A DNA stretch of 64,000 bases from Urophycis tenuis (GCA_036785325.1 JAXIVH010000028.1:3568658-3632657), one strand, 5' to 3'; shown: positions 23,640 through 34,841, numbered from the stretch's first letter. The notes: generated by a model from the sequence alone, not told the origin. Made by a program: numbers and translations.

Positions 23640-24290
23640 AGGATCTACCCAAGCAGTCCCTAGCAGCGCTACTAGGCGGTATGTCAGAATCCCCAATCTG
23701 ACCAAGCAGACCCTCCCCTTAGGAGGCGGTATCTCAGATTACTTTTCTCAATCTCTAAAGTCTGACGAAGCGGACCCTCCCCGTAGGGGGCGGTATCTCA
23801 GACAAACAATCCAATCTGACGAAGCGGCCCTCCCCGTAGGAGGCGGTATCTCAGATTTCTTCAGCCTGACGAAGCGGCCCCTCCCCTTAGGAGGCGGTAT
23901 CGCAGACTACCTGCCCGTTCAGCCCTTTATAATACTTCTTCACTAATTGTACTATAAAGCGGTATCCACAGGATTTAAAAATAAAAAACAATTTACCCTA
24001 ATACAACATTTACTAGGGACCTGCCGTTCTTCCAGTGCAATATCTATACTCGAATTATACTACAAAAGGACAGCCACAGGATTTAGGTTAGGAAATAAAT
24101 TTACCCTACTAGTGTAGGGACCTGATCGTTCTTCCCTCTGAAGTATCTATACTCTAATGTGTACTACAAAGGATTACCACAGGATTTAGAGTAGAAAAGA
24201 ATTTCACCCTAATAGTTTAGGGACCTGATCGTTCAGCCCTCTGCAGTATCTATAGTCTAATTCGTACTACAAAGCGGTACCCACAGGCTT
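23640..24290. repeat. Two families of imperfect tandem repeats in the provirus leader
   Basis: From 23640 to 23905 a unit of about 60 bp recurs at least four times, centred on CCTCCCCTTAGGAGGCGGTA with a CCTCC/GGAGG hairpin. From 23925 to 24290 a unit of about 100 bp recurs about four times, with TACTACAAAGCGGTA, CCACAGGATTTA and AGGGACCTGATCGTTC. Confidence 0.75.
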
Positions 24291-24671
24291 TAACAAAAAT
24301 ACAAACATTTCAGCAATTTAGTAAACCACAGAGCATTATGGTTAGTCAATTCAGTATATCACAGAGCATCATAGTTTGTTAATAAACCACAAAGCATTAA
24401 GGATAACACATGAATTAGTAAACCACAATAACCATGATTTGATGCTGAGCACTCACGGCCTCCCCCTCTTTTTCTTTACACACTGGTTTATTTTTTGGAG
24501 AGACACTTGACTTACTGCTTAGCGTTAGGATGGGTCGAGCACAGATCACACAGTTTTCTATAACTAATAGGCAAGAACGTAGCTTACCTTTTTATAATGA
24601 GTGGCCACTCGTAGTGTGGTCTGTGCGGACGCCAACCCGCAGCGAAGCAGTCGTCTTGGTCCCTTTTCTTC

Positions 24672-24694
24672 AATCCTGTTCGTGACGCCAAATT
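24672..24694 (-). other. Putative primer binding site of the provirus
   Basis: Directly inside the 5' LTR on the coding strand lies TGGCGTCACGAACAGG, with the usual TGG start of a tRNA-complementary site. I could not assign the tRNA with confidence. Confidence 0.55.
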
Positions 24695-24695
24695 A

Positions 24696-25132
24696 TGTGG
24701 TGGCTAAAGCACATATCTTAACAAAAGTAAGAGGGTTCTGGGAGGCCGCAGTTTGAATGATCAAGACTTTATTATCGCTTGCAGCGAAGCAACACAAAGC
24801 CTGAGTCGGTTTGCAAAGTGACTGCCACACATCCCCCGTGTGTCCCTTTTTGTCCTGTTTTCCAAGCATGATGTCATCACCTTAAACATCCTATACCATA
24901 CACAAATGGTCCTTCCTTCCTTTATTGCCGGTGCCCATCCTCCCCATGCCTGTTCTGACCACCACTAAGCAGGCACCTTAAAGATAACATGGGGTGAACC
25001 AGGGGGTGACCCGTGAGTTGAACCCAGGGAGGTATTTATGAGTGGGCATCTGTTTCCTTCCACAGTTAGTTAATGCTTTACATGGAAAACCCAATGATTG
25101 TACTAGTTTTAACTTGGTTAATATCTTCCATA
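24696..25132 (-). repeat. 5' LTR of the provirus
   Basis: Matches 16686-17122 base for base on reading, 437 bp including the TATGG coding-strand start. Confidence 0.92.
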
Positions 25133-25443
25133 ACAAGAGCTCCCACTGCTACATTAGCATTAGCAGATCTCTCCTGGAACAACTACAACCTGTTTTCCTG
25201 AAGATGTGATATTCCAACTCCAACAACCAGCAACTTCCCACTTCACCCCCCCACCATGTCCATCACCTCCCCAAGTCCACCACCTCAGACTACAAACCAA
25301 CCCCCACACCCATGATAAGTTCAACCCACCCTCCCCACCACCATCACCAACGATCAGGTGACCAGAGAGCAATAAAAAGGTTGAAGGTGTACTTGGTGTG
25401 CCATCAAAGTTGGGAAGGTTGAATCGAATGTCAAATTGTGATG
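25133..25443. other. V-unit 3' flank remnant and unassigned sequence
   Basis: Positions 25150-25175 (CATTAGCAGATCTCTCCT-like) match the conserved sequence 3' of the V segments, for example 42603-42625. This suggests that the V1 flank resumes here after the repeat block at 12030-25132. The rest has no recognisable gene. Confidence 0.5.
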
Positions 25444-25876
25444 CGATTTGTGCCGTTCCCTAACCCTAATGTTAGCTACAACGAGTCTCCCTGATTTGTG
25501 CCGTTCCCTAACCCTAATGTTAGCTACAACGAGTCTCCCTGATTTGTGCCGTTCCCTAACCCTAATGTTAGCTACAACGAGTCTCCCTGATTTGTGCCGT
25601 TCCCTAACCCTAATGTTAGCTACAACGAGTCTCCCTGATTTGTGCCGTTCCCTAACCCTTATGTTAGCTACAACGAGTCTCCCTGATTTGTGCCGTTCCC
25701 TAACCCTAATGTTAGCTACAACGAGTCTCCCTGATTTGTGCCGTTCCCTAACCCTAATGTTAGCTACAACGAGTCTCCCTGATTTGTGCCGTTCCCTAAC
25801 CCTAATGTTAGCTACAACGAGTCTCCCTGATTTGTGCCGTTCCCTAACCCTAATGTTAGCTACAACGAGTCTCCCT
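25444..25876 (+). repeat. 48-bp minisatellite, nine copies
   Basis: The unit begins GATTTGTGCCGTTCCCTAAC and ends ACGAGTCTCCCT. The nine copies are almost perfect; one carries CCCTTATG instead of CCCTAATG. Because 48 is a multiple of three, all copies stay open in one frame (16-residue repeat), but no start context or gene is supported. Confidence 0.95.
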
Positions 25877-25982
25877 GTGAACGGCCCAGTCTACCACACA
25901 CTGCATGGACCGCCACGGACGAGAACCTGTCACCACACCATCCACGACACACCCTGACGGACTCGGCGAGGTCCCGCCCTGT

Positions 25983-25984
<2 letters not shown>

Positions 25985-26036
<52 letters not shown>
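25985..26036 (+). repeat. TG microsatellite
   Basis: About 25 uninterrupted TG units. Confidence 0.95.
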
Positions 26037-26258
26037 GCCTTTCGTGTCTCTCCTCTAGATGGGGTAAATGTTAAACAAACAGCATTGATTTTTCTGTTTA
26101 AGTCACAAAAAAATTCTAAAAAAGTGACCATCATCACTGCTGTACAGTTAGACATTTTGATGGCATCCTCTGTTCCAAACGTTTACACAAAATGGCTCCT
26201 CCCACATAGCATGACAGTCCTGAGCTAGCTAGCACTGACTTATCAGAACGAGACAAAT

Positions 26259-26310
26259 ATGTTGACGACCACATTCCTCGTGCTAATAATTACCTTTACG
26301 GCTGTCTCAG
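26259..26310 (+). pseudogene. V2: orphan V leader exon
   Basis: A 52-nt leader exon identical in peptide to that of V8 (MLTTTFLVLIITFTAVS), ending G|GT. The intron matches that of V8 (52139-52269) up to 26438, then stops matching. No V exon follows before V3, which has its own leader, so the V exon was lost when 26440-35000 replaced the sequence that corresponds to 52270-53425. Confidence 0.85.
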
Positions 26311-26801
26311 GTACTTTTGTAAGATTTTGTCAGAAGTTGCTTCTTTGTTGTACAATCTACCATGTTACGATCATTTTGCTACAAAACCTAAAAGTGATCT
26401 TTTTGGGGTTATCCATCCCGTTTTTATATAACAGAGTGCAGTGGAGAACCGTGAGCACTACAGCTGGGCCTTCACCCCAGCCATCACAGCCGAGAAAATA
26501 AATCACGGAAAAAAAGCAACAGTACGATTAATTGAAAGGGTTAAACAAATGCAATCCGGCTTTAATTAAAGATGACAAGGATGTAAGGCAAGGCAAGGCA
26601 AGGCAAGTTTATTTGTACAGCACAATTCAGCAGCAAGGCAATTCATTGTGCTTTACATACATAAAAGCATTAAAATACAATAAAAGCATAGCAAAAAACG
26701 AACAAACAAAAATAACACATACATACATACATATACAGCATTAAAAGCATTGAAATTAAAATACAAGCATAAAAAGGAAATTAAAACACGTTAAGATAAG
26801 C

Positions 26802-28511
26802 TTAGGGGAAGGCTGCAGCAAACATAAAGGTCTTTAATCTGGATTTAAAAGTGAGTGTTTCAGCAGACCTACAACTTTCTGGCAGTTTGTTCCATATATG
26901 TTGCGCGTAAAAACTGAACGCTGTAAGATCTGAGGCCAAGCAATCATAAACACGTTTGAAAAAATTTGTTGGAAGAATATCGAGGCAGCAGGAGGAGGAT
27001 TTTAGGTGTTCTATAATGTCTTCTAAAATGTTGTGGTTGATCCGATTAAATTGTGTCATGGTGTACGGGGCTAATTTAGTTGGACAGCTGGCCTGTAGGT
27101 GCCCTGGACCGAGGGTAGAGGGGCTGAGCGACTGTCTAATTTTCAGGATTTTGTCAGTAAAGAAGGTGGAAAATTCATTACAGGCCCTGGTGGAGAGAAG
27201 CTCAGGTGCTACAGACACAGGGGGGTTTGTTAGCCTGTCGACAGTAGTGAACAGGGCTCGTGCATTGTTATTGTTTTTAGCAATGATTTCAGAAAAGAAG
27301 TCTTCCCTTGCGTTTTTCAGATTAAAGTTATAAATACGGAGTCTCTCTTTATAGATTTCGTAATGGACCTGGAGATTCGTTTTCCGCCATCTGCATTCAG
27401 CTCTTCGACACTCTCTTTTTTCAGTTCTCACCAATAAAGCATTTCTCCACGGAGATCTTTTCTTACCTGCGACCACCTTCACCCTCATAGGCGCAATTGC
27501 ATCAATAACATTTTTTGTTTTGATGTTGAAAAGATCAACAAGCTCATTCACTGAGACACCAGAGAGGACGGGTGTAGAGGAGAATGTCTGAATAAACAAG
27601 TCACTGGTGTTTTCAGAGATACACCGCCTTGTTATGACTTCACTGAGAGTATTTATTTTTTCCATCGAGATAACACACTCAAAGAAAACGCATGAATGGG
27701 CAGAGAGAGCAACGTCAATGACGCTAACTTTCAAAATGTTCAGACCCTTGGAAATAACTAAGTCCAGGGTGTGCCCTTTGTTGTGCGTGGGCTCCTTCAC
27801 ATGCTGAGTGAGTTCAAAGTTATCAAGGACACAACATAGTTCTTTGGTTCCTCTGCCCTGGGGTTTGTCAACATGAATGTTAAAGTCACCGACAATAACT
27901 ATACAGTCAGAGTCGACACATATAATAGACATTAGCACTGAAAAGTCATCAAAGAAGGTTGAACAGTATTTGGGTGGCCTATAAATATTTAGGAACAAAA
28001 CTGGAGAGGAGGACTTTAGCTGCAGAGCCACATACTCAAATGAATTAAAGGATCCAAAAGATGCCTGCTTGCATTGGAGCAAATCATTAAACAAAATGGG
28101 TACGCCTCCTCCCCTTTTATTCACTCTAGCCTCACTCATGACACTAAAGTTGGGAGGGGCAGCTTCAATAAGAACAGTTCCACTGTTACCTTGATCAAGC
28201 CAAGTTTCTGTTAAAAACAAGCACTCCAGATTGTGCTTGATTATAAAATCATTGATTAAAAAGCTTTTTCCTGCCAATGACCTGATGTTTAGTAAAGCTA
28301 AATTAAGTTTATCATCAACCCTGGGGTTCAGAACATGTTTTAATTGTTTTGAAATAGGCGCTAGATTTGATATGTTTGCTGAAAAAGTTGGGTACTTCTT
28401 GTTTGTTCTTCTTCGCTCAGTTATCACGACAGAAATCTCTGCTTCCATTGTGGGCCCCGGCCGGTCCTGGGATGAATCATTATAGTAATTGTTTTCACAG
28501 CCTGGACCCAA
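26802..28511 (-). CDS. LINE ORF2 remnant: APE endonuclease fused to C-terminus, RT deleted in frame
   Basis: A 569-codon open frame. The endonuclease spans roughly residues 65-300: LNIRSLAGKSF, FLTETWLDQG with the metal-binding Glu, IVGDFNIHVD, and a terminal motif changed to SAHS in place of SDHS/SDHY. A basic linker follows. Around residue 515 the frame reads SSCCLDILPTNFFKRV, normally just before the RT palm, and then passes directly to FYAQHIWNKLPESCRSAETL, the extreme C-terminus. About 1.2 kb of RT coding sequence is therefore missing without loss of frame. Any product would be an endonuclease-like protein without polymerase; the Asp to Ala change in SDH probably inactivates it. Confidence 0.7.
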   Translation of the reverse strand: MGPGCENNYYNDSSQDRPGPTMEAEISVVITERRRTNKKYPTFSANISNLAPISKQLKHVLNPRVDDKLNLALLNIRSLAGKSFLINDFIIKHNLECLFLTETWLDQGNSGTVLIEAAPPNFSVMSEARVNKRGGGVPILFNDLLQCKQASFGSFNSFEYVALQLKSSSPVLFLNIYRPPKYCSTFFDDFSVLMSIICVDSDCIVIVGDFNIHVDKPQGRGTKELCCVLDNFELTQHVKEPTHNKGHTLDLVISKGLNILKVSVIDVALSAHSCVFFECVISMEKINTLSEVITRRCISENTSDLFIQTFSSTPVLSGVSVNELVDLFNIKTKNVIDAIAPMRVKVVAGKKRSPWRNALLVRTEKRECRRAECRWRKTNLQVHYEIYKERLRIYNFNLKNAREDFFSEIIAKNNNNARALFTTVDRLTNPPVSVAPELLSTRACNEFSTFFTDKILKIRQSLSPSTLGPGHLQASCPTKLAPYTMTQFNRINHNILEDIIEHLKSSSCCLDILPTNFFKRVYDCLASDLTAFSFYAQHIWNKLPESCRSAETLTFKSRLKTFMFAAAFP

Positions 28512-28528
28512 CAGATATCAGACTGATG

Positions 28529-29963
28529 TCACTGTGCCTTTTCTAAGTCGTGGAAAGGGGCGTTGTGGGCGGGGGGGCGGGAGGGGAGAGGCTGGAGGGG
28601 GGGCGCGGCTTTGCGTAACTGACAGATGTGGAGGTAGGGGTGGCAATGGGGAGCTCCGGGAAATGGAGGTAAGCAATGGGGAGCTCCGGGAAATGGAGGT
28701 AGGGAGGGGTGTAAGCTCAAGCCTGTAGAAGGGGGGGGGGGGGGGGGGGTAGCTGGGGAGGAGATCAAGCTGGATGGGGTTTGGGGTGCAGGGGAAGGCT
28801 GATTTGATGGTGAAGGGGGATCTGGTGACTTTTCCTCTGAATGATGACGTCTCTCAGGCTGAAGGTCTTCCTGGAGCTGGGGGGGAGGGGGATCTTGTCT
28901 GCGTTGCTCACTGTTATCAGCTCGTTCAGATTCCTGTTGTCTGTTGGCCTTGACAGAGGGAACAGATGGGTGACGCAGGAAATAAAACAAGTTGGAGAGG
29001 AACAGTTGTACTCCTGACCTTTTAAGGAGGACTCCATCTCCGTCTGCGGTCCCAGAAAAAGTTAAAATTGTCAATGAAACAAACAGAGCGGGCAGAGCAT
29101 GTTGAGTAGAGAAACGTATTCAGATTCATCAATCTGCTAAATTTCTCATCTCCTCTTCGGATCGGTGGCAAAGGCCCACTGATGGTCACCTCAGCCTTCA
29201 GGTAGCTGACTGTGTTCAACAGGTCAATGAAGTCTTTCTTCAGGACCTCAGACTCACGTTTCACAACATCATTTGTTCCAATGTGCAACACAATGTTTTG
29301 GACATTTGGGTGCTCCTGCACAATATTCCCGATTCTTCTTGTCAAGTCTGACACTGTGTCGTTTGGATAGATCAGCACTTTAGTATTTGTACTGCTTCTC
29401 ACATTCTTCAAAGTATAATCACCCACAATCAGAGTCTGAATTAATCGCTTAGGCACAGTTGGCTTTTGCTTTTGCCGTCTATTATCTGGATTTTGTTCAC
29501 TCCTTACCCTCCGGTATTGGGGCATCCAATAGTCCTGGCCATCTGTTGGATGTCTAGTATCTTGTAGCAGTGGAATAAATCTGTTCTTCAGTTCAACACT
29601 TGGTTGGTCAGGGGGTCCGAAAGAAGTTTTCCCCTTCACAGTTCTCCAAGGCTGTCCTCTGTTCGGTGCCGGGGTAGATGAGGTGTTATGCTGGGATGGT
29701 AAGGCAGGCCACTCAGTGGCATCCAAAATCTCGCTGCGGTGGGCTCTGCCTGACATCCGTTCCCCCTTCTCGCAGGGTGATTTATTCAGCATACGGGCGT
29801 CTTGAGTGTCATCAGGTCCGCGTTTACGAATCCATGGCAAAGTGGTGTCGTTCCCACTCTGTCCATTTACTTCCCCGTTCAGTTCTAAGCGATTAATTTT
29901 GCTCTCTATGACATAAATCTTCTGTAAAAGTTTAGCGTAGTCGTCTGTTGGAAAAGGAGGCAT
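28529..29963 (-). pseudogene. LINE ORF1 with SGNH-type esterase domain, frameshifted
   Basis: Frame 29963-29022 has an N-terminal short coiled coil (LLQKIYVIESKINRLELN) and an esterase-like part: TLIVGDYTLKNV (block I, with Tyr where Ser is usual), VLHIGTNDVVKRESEV (intact GxND block) and ISGPLPPIRRGD. A frameshift near 29040 moves the end into frame 29074-28529, where the usual D-x-x-H motif reads DGVLLKRSG, so the catalytic His is lost. A proline-rich tail follows. It is adjacent to ORF2 in the normal LINE order. Confidence 0.65.
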
Positions 29964-30162
29964 CTTGCAGTCTGCAATTTAGTGCCGGAATTAGGATAGA
30001 AAGCAATAGATAGCGATAGCAATAGCAGAAGCGGGGGAGAGCAGGGAAAAAGCTGCTGCTGCTTCAAGGACTAGGCACACAGCATCAAATAGACCATAAC
30101 ATCAATAACATTATCCACAACGAGAAACACCTCAACATTAAATAAACATACATAAACATATT

Positions 30163-30648
30163 CTAAATCCAAAATCTGGAAATATAAAATGAAGTCCCCC
30201 AGATTGTCACCCCATGACGCTGCTGACACGGACACTGAGGCTCATAATAATCACCCCAAAAGTTGTCAAACTGACCATCGCTTGCAGGTGTGCCGAAGAA
30301 CCTTGATGTCAGTGGGCTGACTTTGTCAGATTTGTAAGGCTGATAAATCCGCCGCTGACCCAGGTGGGTCAGCGCTTTTTCAGTTGTAAAAAGCAAACAA
30401 CTCCACCAGTACAGCCTGTTTGTTTTATTACAGCCCGCCATCCATGGATATCGCTGATAATTTTCGGTCTTGAAATGCCTTTCCACTTTCTTAACCTTTT
30501 CTATTAATTCCAGTTCTGGAGTTGGTCTTCCGTTTTTTATTTTTTGCAGTTTTTCTGTGAAAGGACGCCTTGAAAAGGGCGATCCGATCAAACTAGCCAC
30601 AACGTAATTCACAGAGGCGGCAGAGTGGTGAGAACGGTTGAGACTCAA
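30163..30648 (-). pseudogene. TTF-type zinc finger fragment of a hAT-like transposase
   Basis: A 161-codon minus-strand frame with GRPTPELELIEK, a charged helix and a TTF-like finger (YPWMAGCNKTNRLYWWSCLLF) followed by ALTHLGQRRIY. This pattern starts many fish hAT-like/ZMYM-like transposases. The catalytic part is not found beside it. It could equally be the first exon of a domesticated gene, but nothing supports that here. Confidence 0.5.
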
Positions 30649-30865
30649 CTAGGACTTCGTGAAGGCCTACAAGCTTATTTTTTTTGTCCCGCCCACTTGA
30701 AATCAAACTTTGATTGGTCAATCTGCCACTCACTCTCCAAACCAAAACACACAGCTTGGCCTTCTGCAGGAATTGTGAAGTCCTAACCAATTAATGAGCC
30801 AGCTAACCGGGCCTTGATAGAAACGGACGATTCTGATTGCATAACATGTTTTAGGGACCGGGACA

Positions 30866-30892
30866 TGGATGGATGGATGGATGGATGGATGT
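30866..30892 (+). repeat. (ATGG)n microsatellite
   Basis: About six units of ATGG; possibly the tail of an old RTE-type insertion. Confidence 0.85.
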
Positions 30893-31590
30893 TTAAATGA
30901 CACTCAAAATGACATTGAAATGTTAATTCACCGTTTTTCTAACTTTATCTGTATTTCCGGCGCTTTTATTTTGATAATCTCCCGACCGGATGTAGGGAGT
31001 AAAAACGTAAACACAAGGTGAAACGTATGTGCAACGTCTCACGGCCGCATCAATGCAGTTATCTCTCAGAAAGCAATGGTTGTAAGTGTTACACATATTA
31101 CAAATTTACAGGTTTGATAAGATGTGTTAATATCCTTTATCGTTTACGTTTATTTTGTGTATAAAAGTAACAGTGTAATGTCGTAGCTTGTGTGACAGTG
31201 ACGTATACTTACCTGTTAATTTGCATTGTTTTCTAGCCTGCTGTGCCACCTGTGAGTTAATATTAAGCAGTTAATACGCTTATACTGATATTTACATGGC
31301 TGTTTATTAAGACACTTTTTTGTATCTTTGTTTCCTAGTTTTACACCGAATTCAATGCAGTAAGTCAGAAATGCAATAAGTCAGAAATGCTGACTTATGT
31401 GTAAGAGGACATTAAAGGAGCAAGCCGCTCACTTCCTGGCTCTTGAATAAGGAGTTTGGCTGGCTGTTTAATCTGTGTTCACGCAAGAACAAAACACATA
31501 GAGAGAACAGTACAGTAACCATTTCATTTTGATGTGAATTTGACAGTAAACTTAATTTTAAAACATGGATGAGAGAAAATTTATTAAAAT
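30893..31590. other. Unassigned stretch
   Basis: No recognisable gene. A small direct repeat AAGTCAGAAATGC occurs twice near 31365-31390. Confidence 0.4.
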
Positions 31591-31597
31591 TAAATAA

Positions 31598-32872
31598 ATG
31601 TATTGTATTATCATCATCATGGCGCCCCCCGAGGCAGACGTGTTTGCTCGCTCCGCACCTGGATACGCTGTTTTTCGCTTTTTACTCTTTTTTTCTTGTG
31701 TGTTTTCCCTGGCTCTTAAGTGCTGTGCACTGCGGACATATAGCAGGCAAGCACTCTTGGACATTGCTTTACACAATACTGCTTTTACTGGACATATCCC
31801 GCCGGAACTACAACTCATTGTTCGGCCCCACAGTTACCGCGGCCCGCCCCTGGGAGACCCCAAAACAACGGCCTCGAGTGAGTGCGCTGACCCAAGGAGA
31901 GCGCTGAGGAGGCGGCGTCGTAAGCGAGGCAAGAGAGGCGGGCTCCATGCTAGGCTAAAGGCTCGTCCGAGCAGACCAGCGCTCCCCAGCCTTTTGCTCG
32001 CTAACGTGCGGTCTCTGGAGAACAAACTGGATGAGCTACGAGCTAGGATAACATCACAAAGAGAGACTAGAGAGGGCTGCGCTCTTATCTTCTCCGAAAC
32101 CTTGCTCTTAGAAAACGTCCCGGACTCCGCTGTTCACCTGGAGACCCACTCATTGTACCGGGGGGACCGGACCGCTGCCTCCGGTAAGACAACGGGGGAA
32201 GGCGTGTGTGTTTATGTCAACAACGCGTGGTGTAGGGATGTACGGACTGTGCACAAGCACTGCTCACCAGACCTGGAGTTTTTACTGTTGAGATGCCGTC
32301 CCTTTCATCTCCCAAGGGAATTTGCGTGTGTGTTTTTGGCTGCTGTTTACATCCATCCACGCGCTAACTACACCGCGGCGCTCAGTAAACTCTATGACGT
32401 CATCAGCACACTGGAGACCGCTCATCCTGATGCTGTTTTTATCGTTGCTGGTGACTTCAACCAGTGCAACTTACGGTCTGTACTCCCTAAATACTTCCAA
32501 CACGTGGGCATACCCACCCGGGGAAAAATACCTTGGACCACGTTTACAGCAACGTACGTGGTGCACTCCGAGCCGCCCCCCCGCCCCCCCTTCGGAGACT
32601 CGGACCACATCTCTCTGTTTCTGTACCCGGCCTACAGACAAAGACTCAAGCAGTCGAACCCTGTCACCAGACAGGTTAAACTATGGACACCACAGGCTGA
32701 GAGCACTCTACAGGACTGTTTCGCCACGACGGACTGGGATGTTTTTAGAGCTGCAGCCACGCGAGGGGACTCCTCCATCAGCATAGAGGACTGCGCTGAG
32801 TATGTGACTGGGTATATTTGCACTTGTGTTGAGAACATTATATCATTATATCATATACTGTATATGTGTTGA
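31598..32872 (+). pseudogene. L2-type LINE ORF2 fragment: APE endonuclease
   Basis: A 424-codon plus-strand frame. After an Arg-rich region it shows SLLLANVRSLENKLDELRA, LIFSETLLLENVPD (ETW-like block), VFIVAGDFNQCNL (metal-binding region) and GDSDHISLFLYPAYRQRL, the terminal SDH motif of APE. This is the L2/Maui-type ORF2 start. The usual LDHVY block is changed to FTATYVV around residue 310, suggesting decay. The frame ends in an imperfect repeat near 32830 and the RT part does not follow, so it is 3'-truncated. Confidence 0.7.
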
Positions 32873-33200
32873 GAACATTATATCCACCACACAAGTTAGG
32901 AGGTGGATATAAACCACAAAGGTTAGGAGGAAGGTACCACAAAGGTACCACAAAGGTTAGGAGGAAGATCTGAGGGAGCGAGCTGGAGTAACAATGTGGA
33001 GGAGTTAGCTAGGTATGGAGGGGCAAGGTTATGGATAGCTTTGAAAGTGTATAGAAGGATTTTGAATTGGATTCTGAGTGCGACCGGGAGCCAGTGAAGT
33101 TGCTGTAGGACGGGGGTGATATGGTGGAAAGAAGGGGTTTTGGTAATAATACATGCAGCAGAGTTTTGAACCAATTGAAGCTTATGGAGGGATTTATGAT
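32873..33200 (-). mobile_element. CR1-type LINE C-terminal fragment
   Basis: Frame 33174-32923 has NSAACIITKTPSFHHITPVL and LHWLPVALRIQFKILL, the C-terminal signature of CR1/L2-type ORF2. It is truncated on both sides and joined to the plus-strand LINE that follows. Confidence 0.65.
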
Positions 33201-33204
33201 TTTT

Positions 33205-34810
33205 GATATTTATTTATTAAAATCATCAACATGCTGTCTTGACACAATACCATCAGACTTTTTAAAAATTATTGTGAACTCTGTCCAAACAGATTTGCGA
33301 CAAGTAATAAATAGTTCACTTCAATCAGGCACGTTTCCTAAACCGCTAAAAGTAGCTGCCATTAAGCCACTCCTAAAAAAGAGAACGCTGGATGCTTCCA
33401 TGTTAACCAACTACAGACCTATCTCAAATTTTCCTTTTATAGCCAAGATCATCGAGAAAGTGGTTTTTAATCAACTCAGCAATTTCTTGAACTCCAGTGG
33501 ACTTTTTGACAAATTTCAATCAGGCTTCCGACCTCACCACAGTACAGAAACAGCTCTTATTAGAGTGTTAAATGACATAAGGTTAAACACTGACTCAGGC
33601 AAGGTGTCAGTTCTGGTCCTGTTGGATCTCAGTGCTGCCTTTGACACTGTGGATCATCGTATACTGTTGAACAGGTTGGAAACTTGGGCAGGACTCAGCG
33701 GAAGTCTTAGACTGGTTCAGGTCCTACTTGGAAGAGCTGAGTTATTTTGTGACCATTGGAAGTTATGAATCCGATCGAGTGGCTATGACATGTGGAGTTC
33801 CTCAGGGGTCAGTTCTTGGACCCCTTCTGTTCAGTCTATATATGCTGCCTTTGGGTCAAATTCTGCAGAACTCTAATGTAGACAATCACAGTTATGCAGA
33901 TGACACGCAGATATATCTAGCACTGTCCCCAGATGACTACAGTCATTGTGTCACTGCTTAGAGCAAGTAACAAATTGGATGAACCAAAATTTCCTAGGTA
34001 GTTTCCGAGGTAATTGTTTTTGGCAATAAAGAGAAGAGGATTGCCCTCAGTAAACATCTCGAGTCACTCTCTCTAAAAACTAGGGACCAAGTCCGAAACC
34101 TTGGCGTGCTGATAGACTCAGATCTGACCTTCAGCAGTCATATCAAATCAATCACCAAAACAGCCTTTTATCAGCTTAAGAACATATCCAGAGTGAAGGG
34201 TTTTATGTCTCAAACAGACCAGAAGAAGTTGATTCATGCTTTCATCTCAAGTAGACTCGACTACTGTAACGGCCTTCTGACTGGACTCCCACAAAAAAGC
34301 ATTAAACAGCTGCAGCTCATTCAGAACGCTGCAGCTCGAGTGTTGACCAGAACAAAGAGATCAGAGCACATTACTCCAGTTCTTAAGTCTTTACACTGGC
34401 TCCCAGTCAGCTATAGAAAAGATTTTTTTAGAAAAGAAGTTCTGCTACTGGTCTACAAATCACTGAATGGTTTAGGTGTAGGGCTCTGAGATCTACTGAC
34501 TCAGGTCAGATAGTTGAGCCCAGAGTTCAAACTAAACACGGTGAAGCAGCTTTTAGCTGTTATGCTGCACACAACTGGAACAAACTACCAGCAGAACTGA
34601 ACCCAACTGTCAACATTTTTAAATCCAGGTTAAAAACACTTCTCTTCTCCTGTGCTTATGACTGAGCTCTTTTAAAGCACTTTACATTTTAATCTTTTAT
34701 TTGCACTCTGTCCTTTCAATGATTTTAAAGCAAATCATTATTTTATGCTGCAATCGTTTATCTAGTTTCTCTCTCTTTCTCTGTACTTTGTTTTTATTAT
34801 TAGTGTGTGT

Positions 34811-34841
<31 letters not shown>

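Larger units (their letters stand above)
16686..25132 (-). mobile_element. Endogenous retrovirus (gamma/epsilon-like), defective
   Basis: Minus-strand provirus of about 8.4 kb. The two LTRs are 16686-17122 and 24696-25132, and ACAA flanks the element at 16682-16685 and 25133-25136 (candidate 4-bp target duplication). In viral order from the right it has the 5' LTR, a long repeat-rich leader, gag, protease, RNase H, integrase, a short env-position remnant and the 3' LTR. The reverse transcriptase domain is missing between protease and RNase H, and gag is broken several times and carries an insertion. It cannot encode its own replication. Confidence 0.9.
26585..30050 (-). mobile_element. CR1/L2-type LINE with internal deletion
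   Basis: A (CTTGC)n-type 3' tail at 26585-26607, an ORF2 remnant at 26802-28511 and an ORF1 at 28529-29963, all minus strand. The 5' end is probably near 30050. A G-run of about 18 at 28731-28749 lies inside ORF1. The element lacks RT. Confidence 0.75.

Noticed and set aside
25444..25876. CRISPR-like array
   Set aside because: The repeats are tandem without unique spacers, in a vertebrate genome.
25448..25957. 169-codon open frame made of a 16-residue repeat
   Set aside because: It is the 48-bp minisatellite read in frame; no promoter, start context or conserved domain supports a protein.
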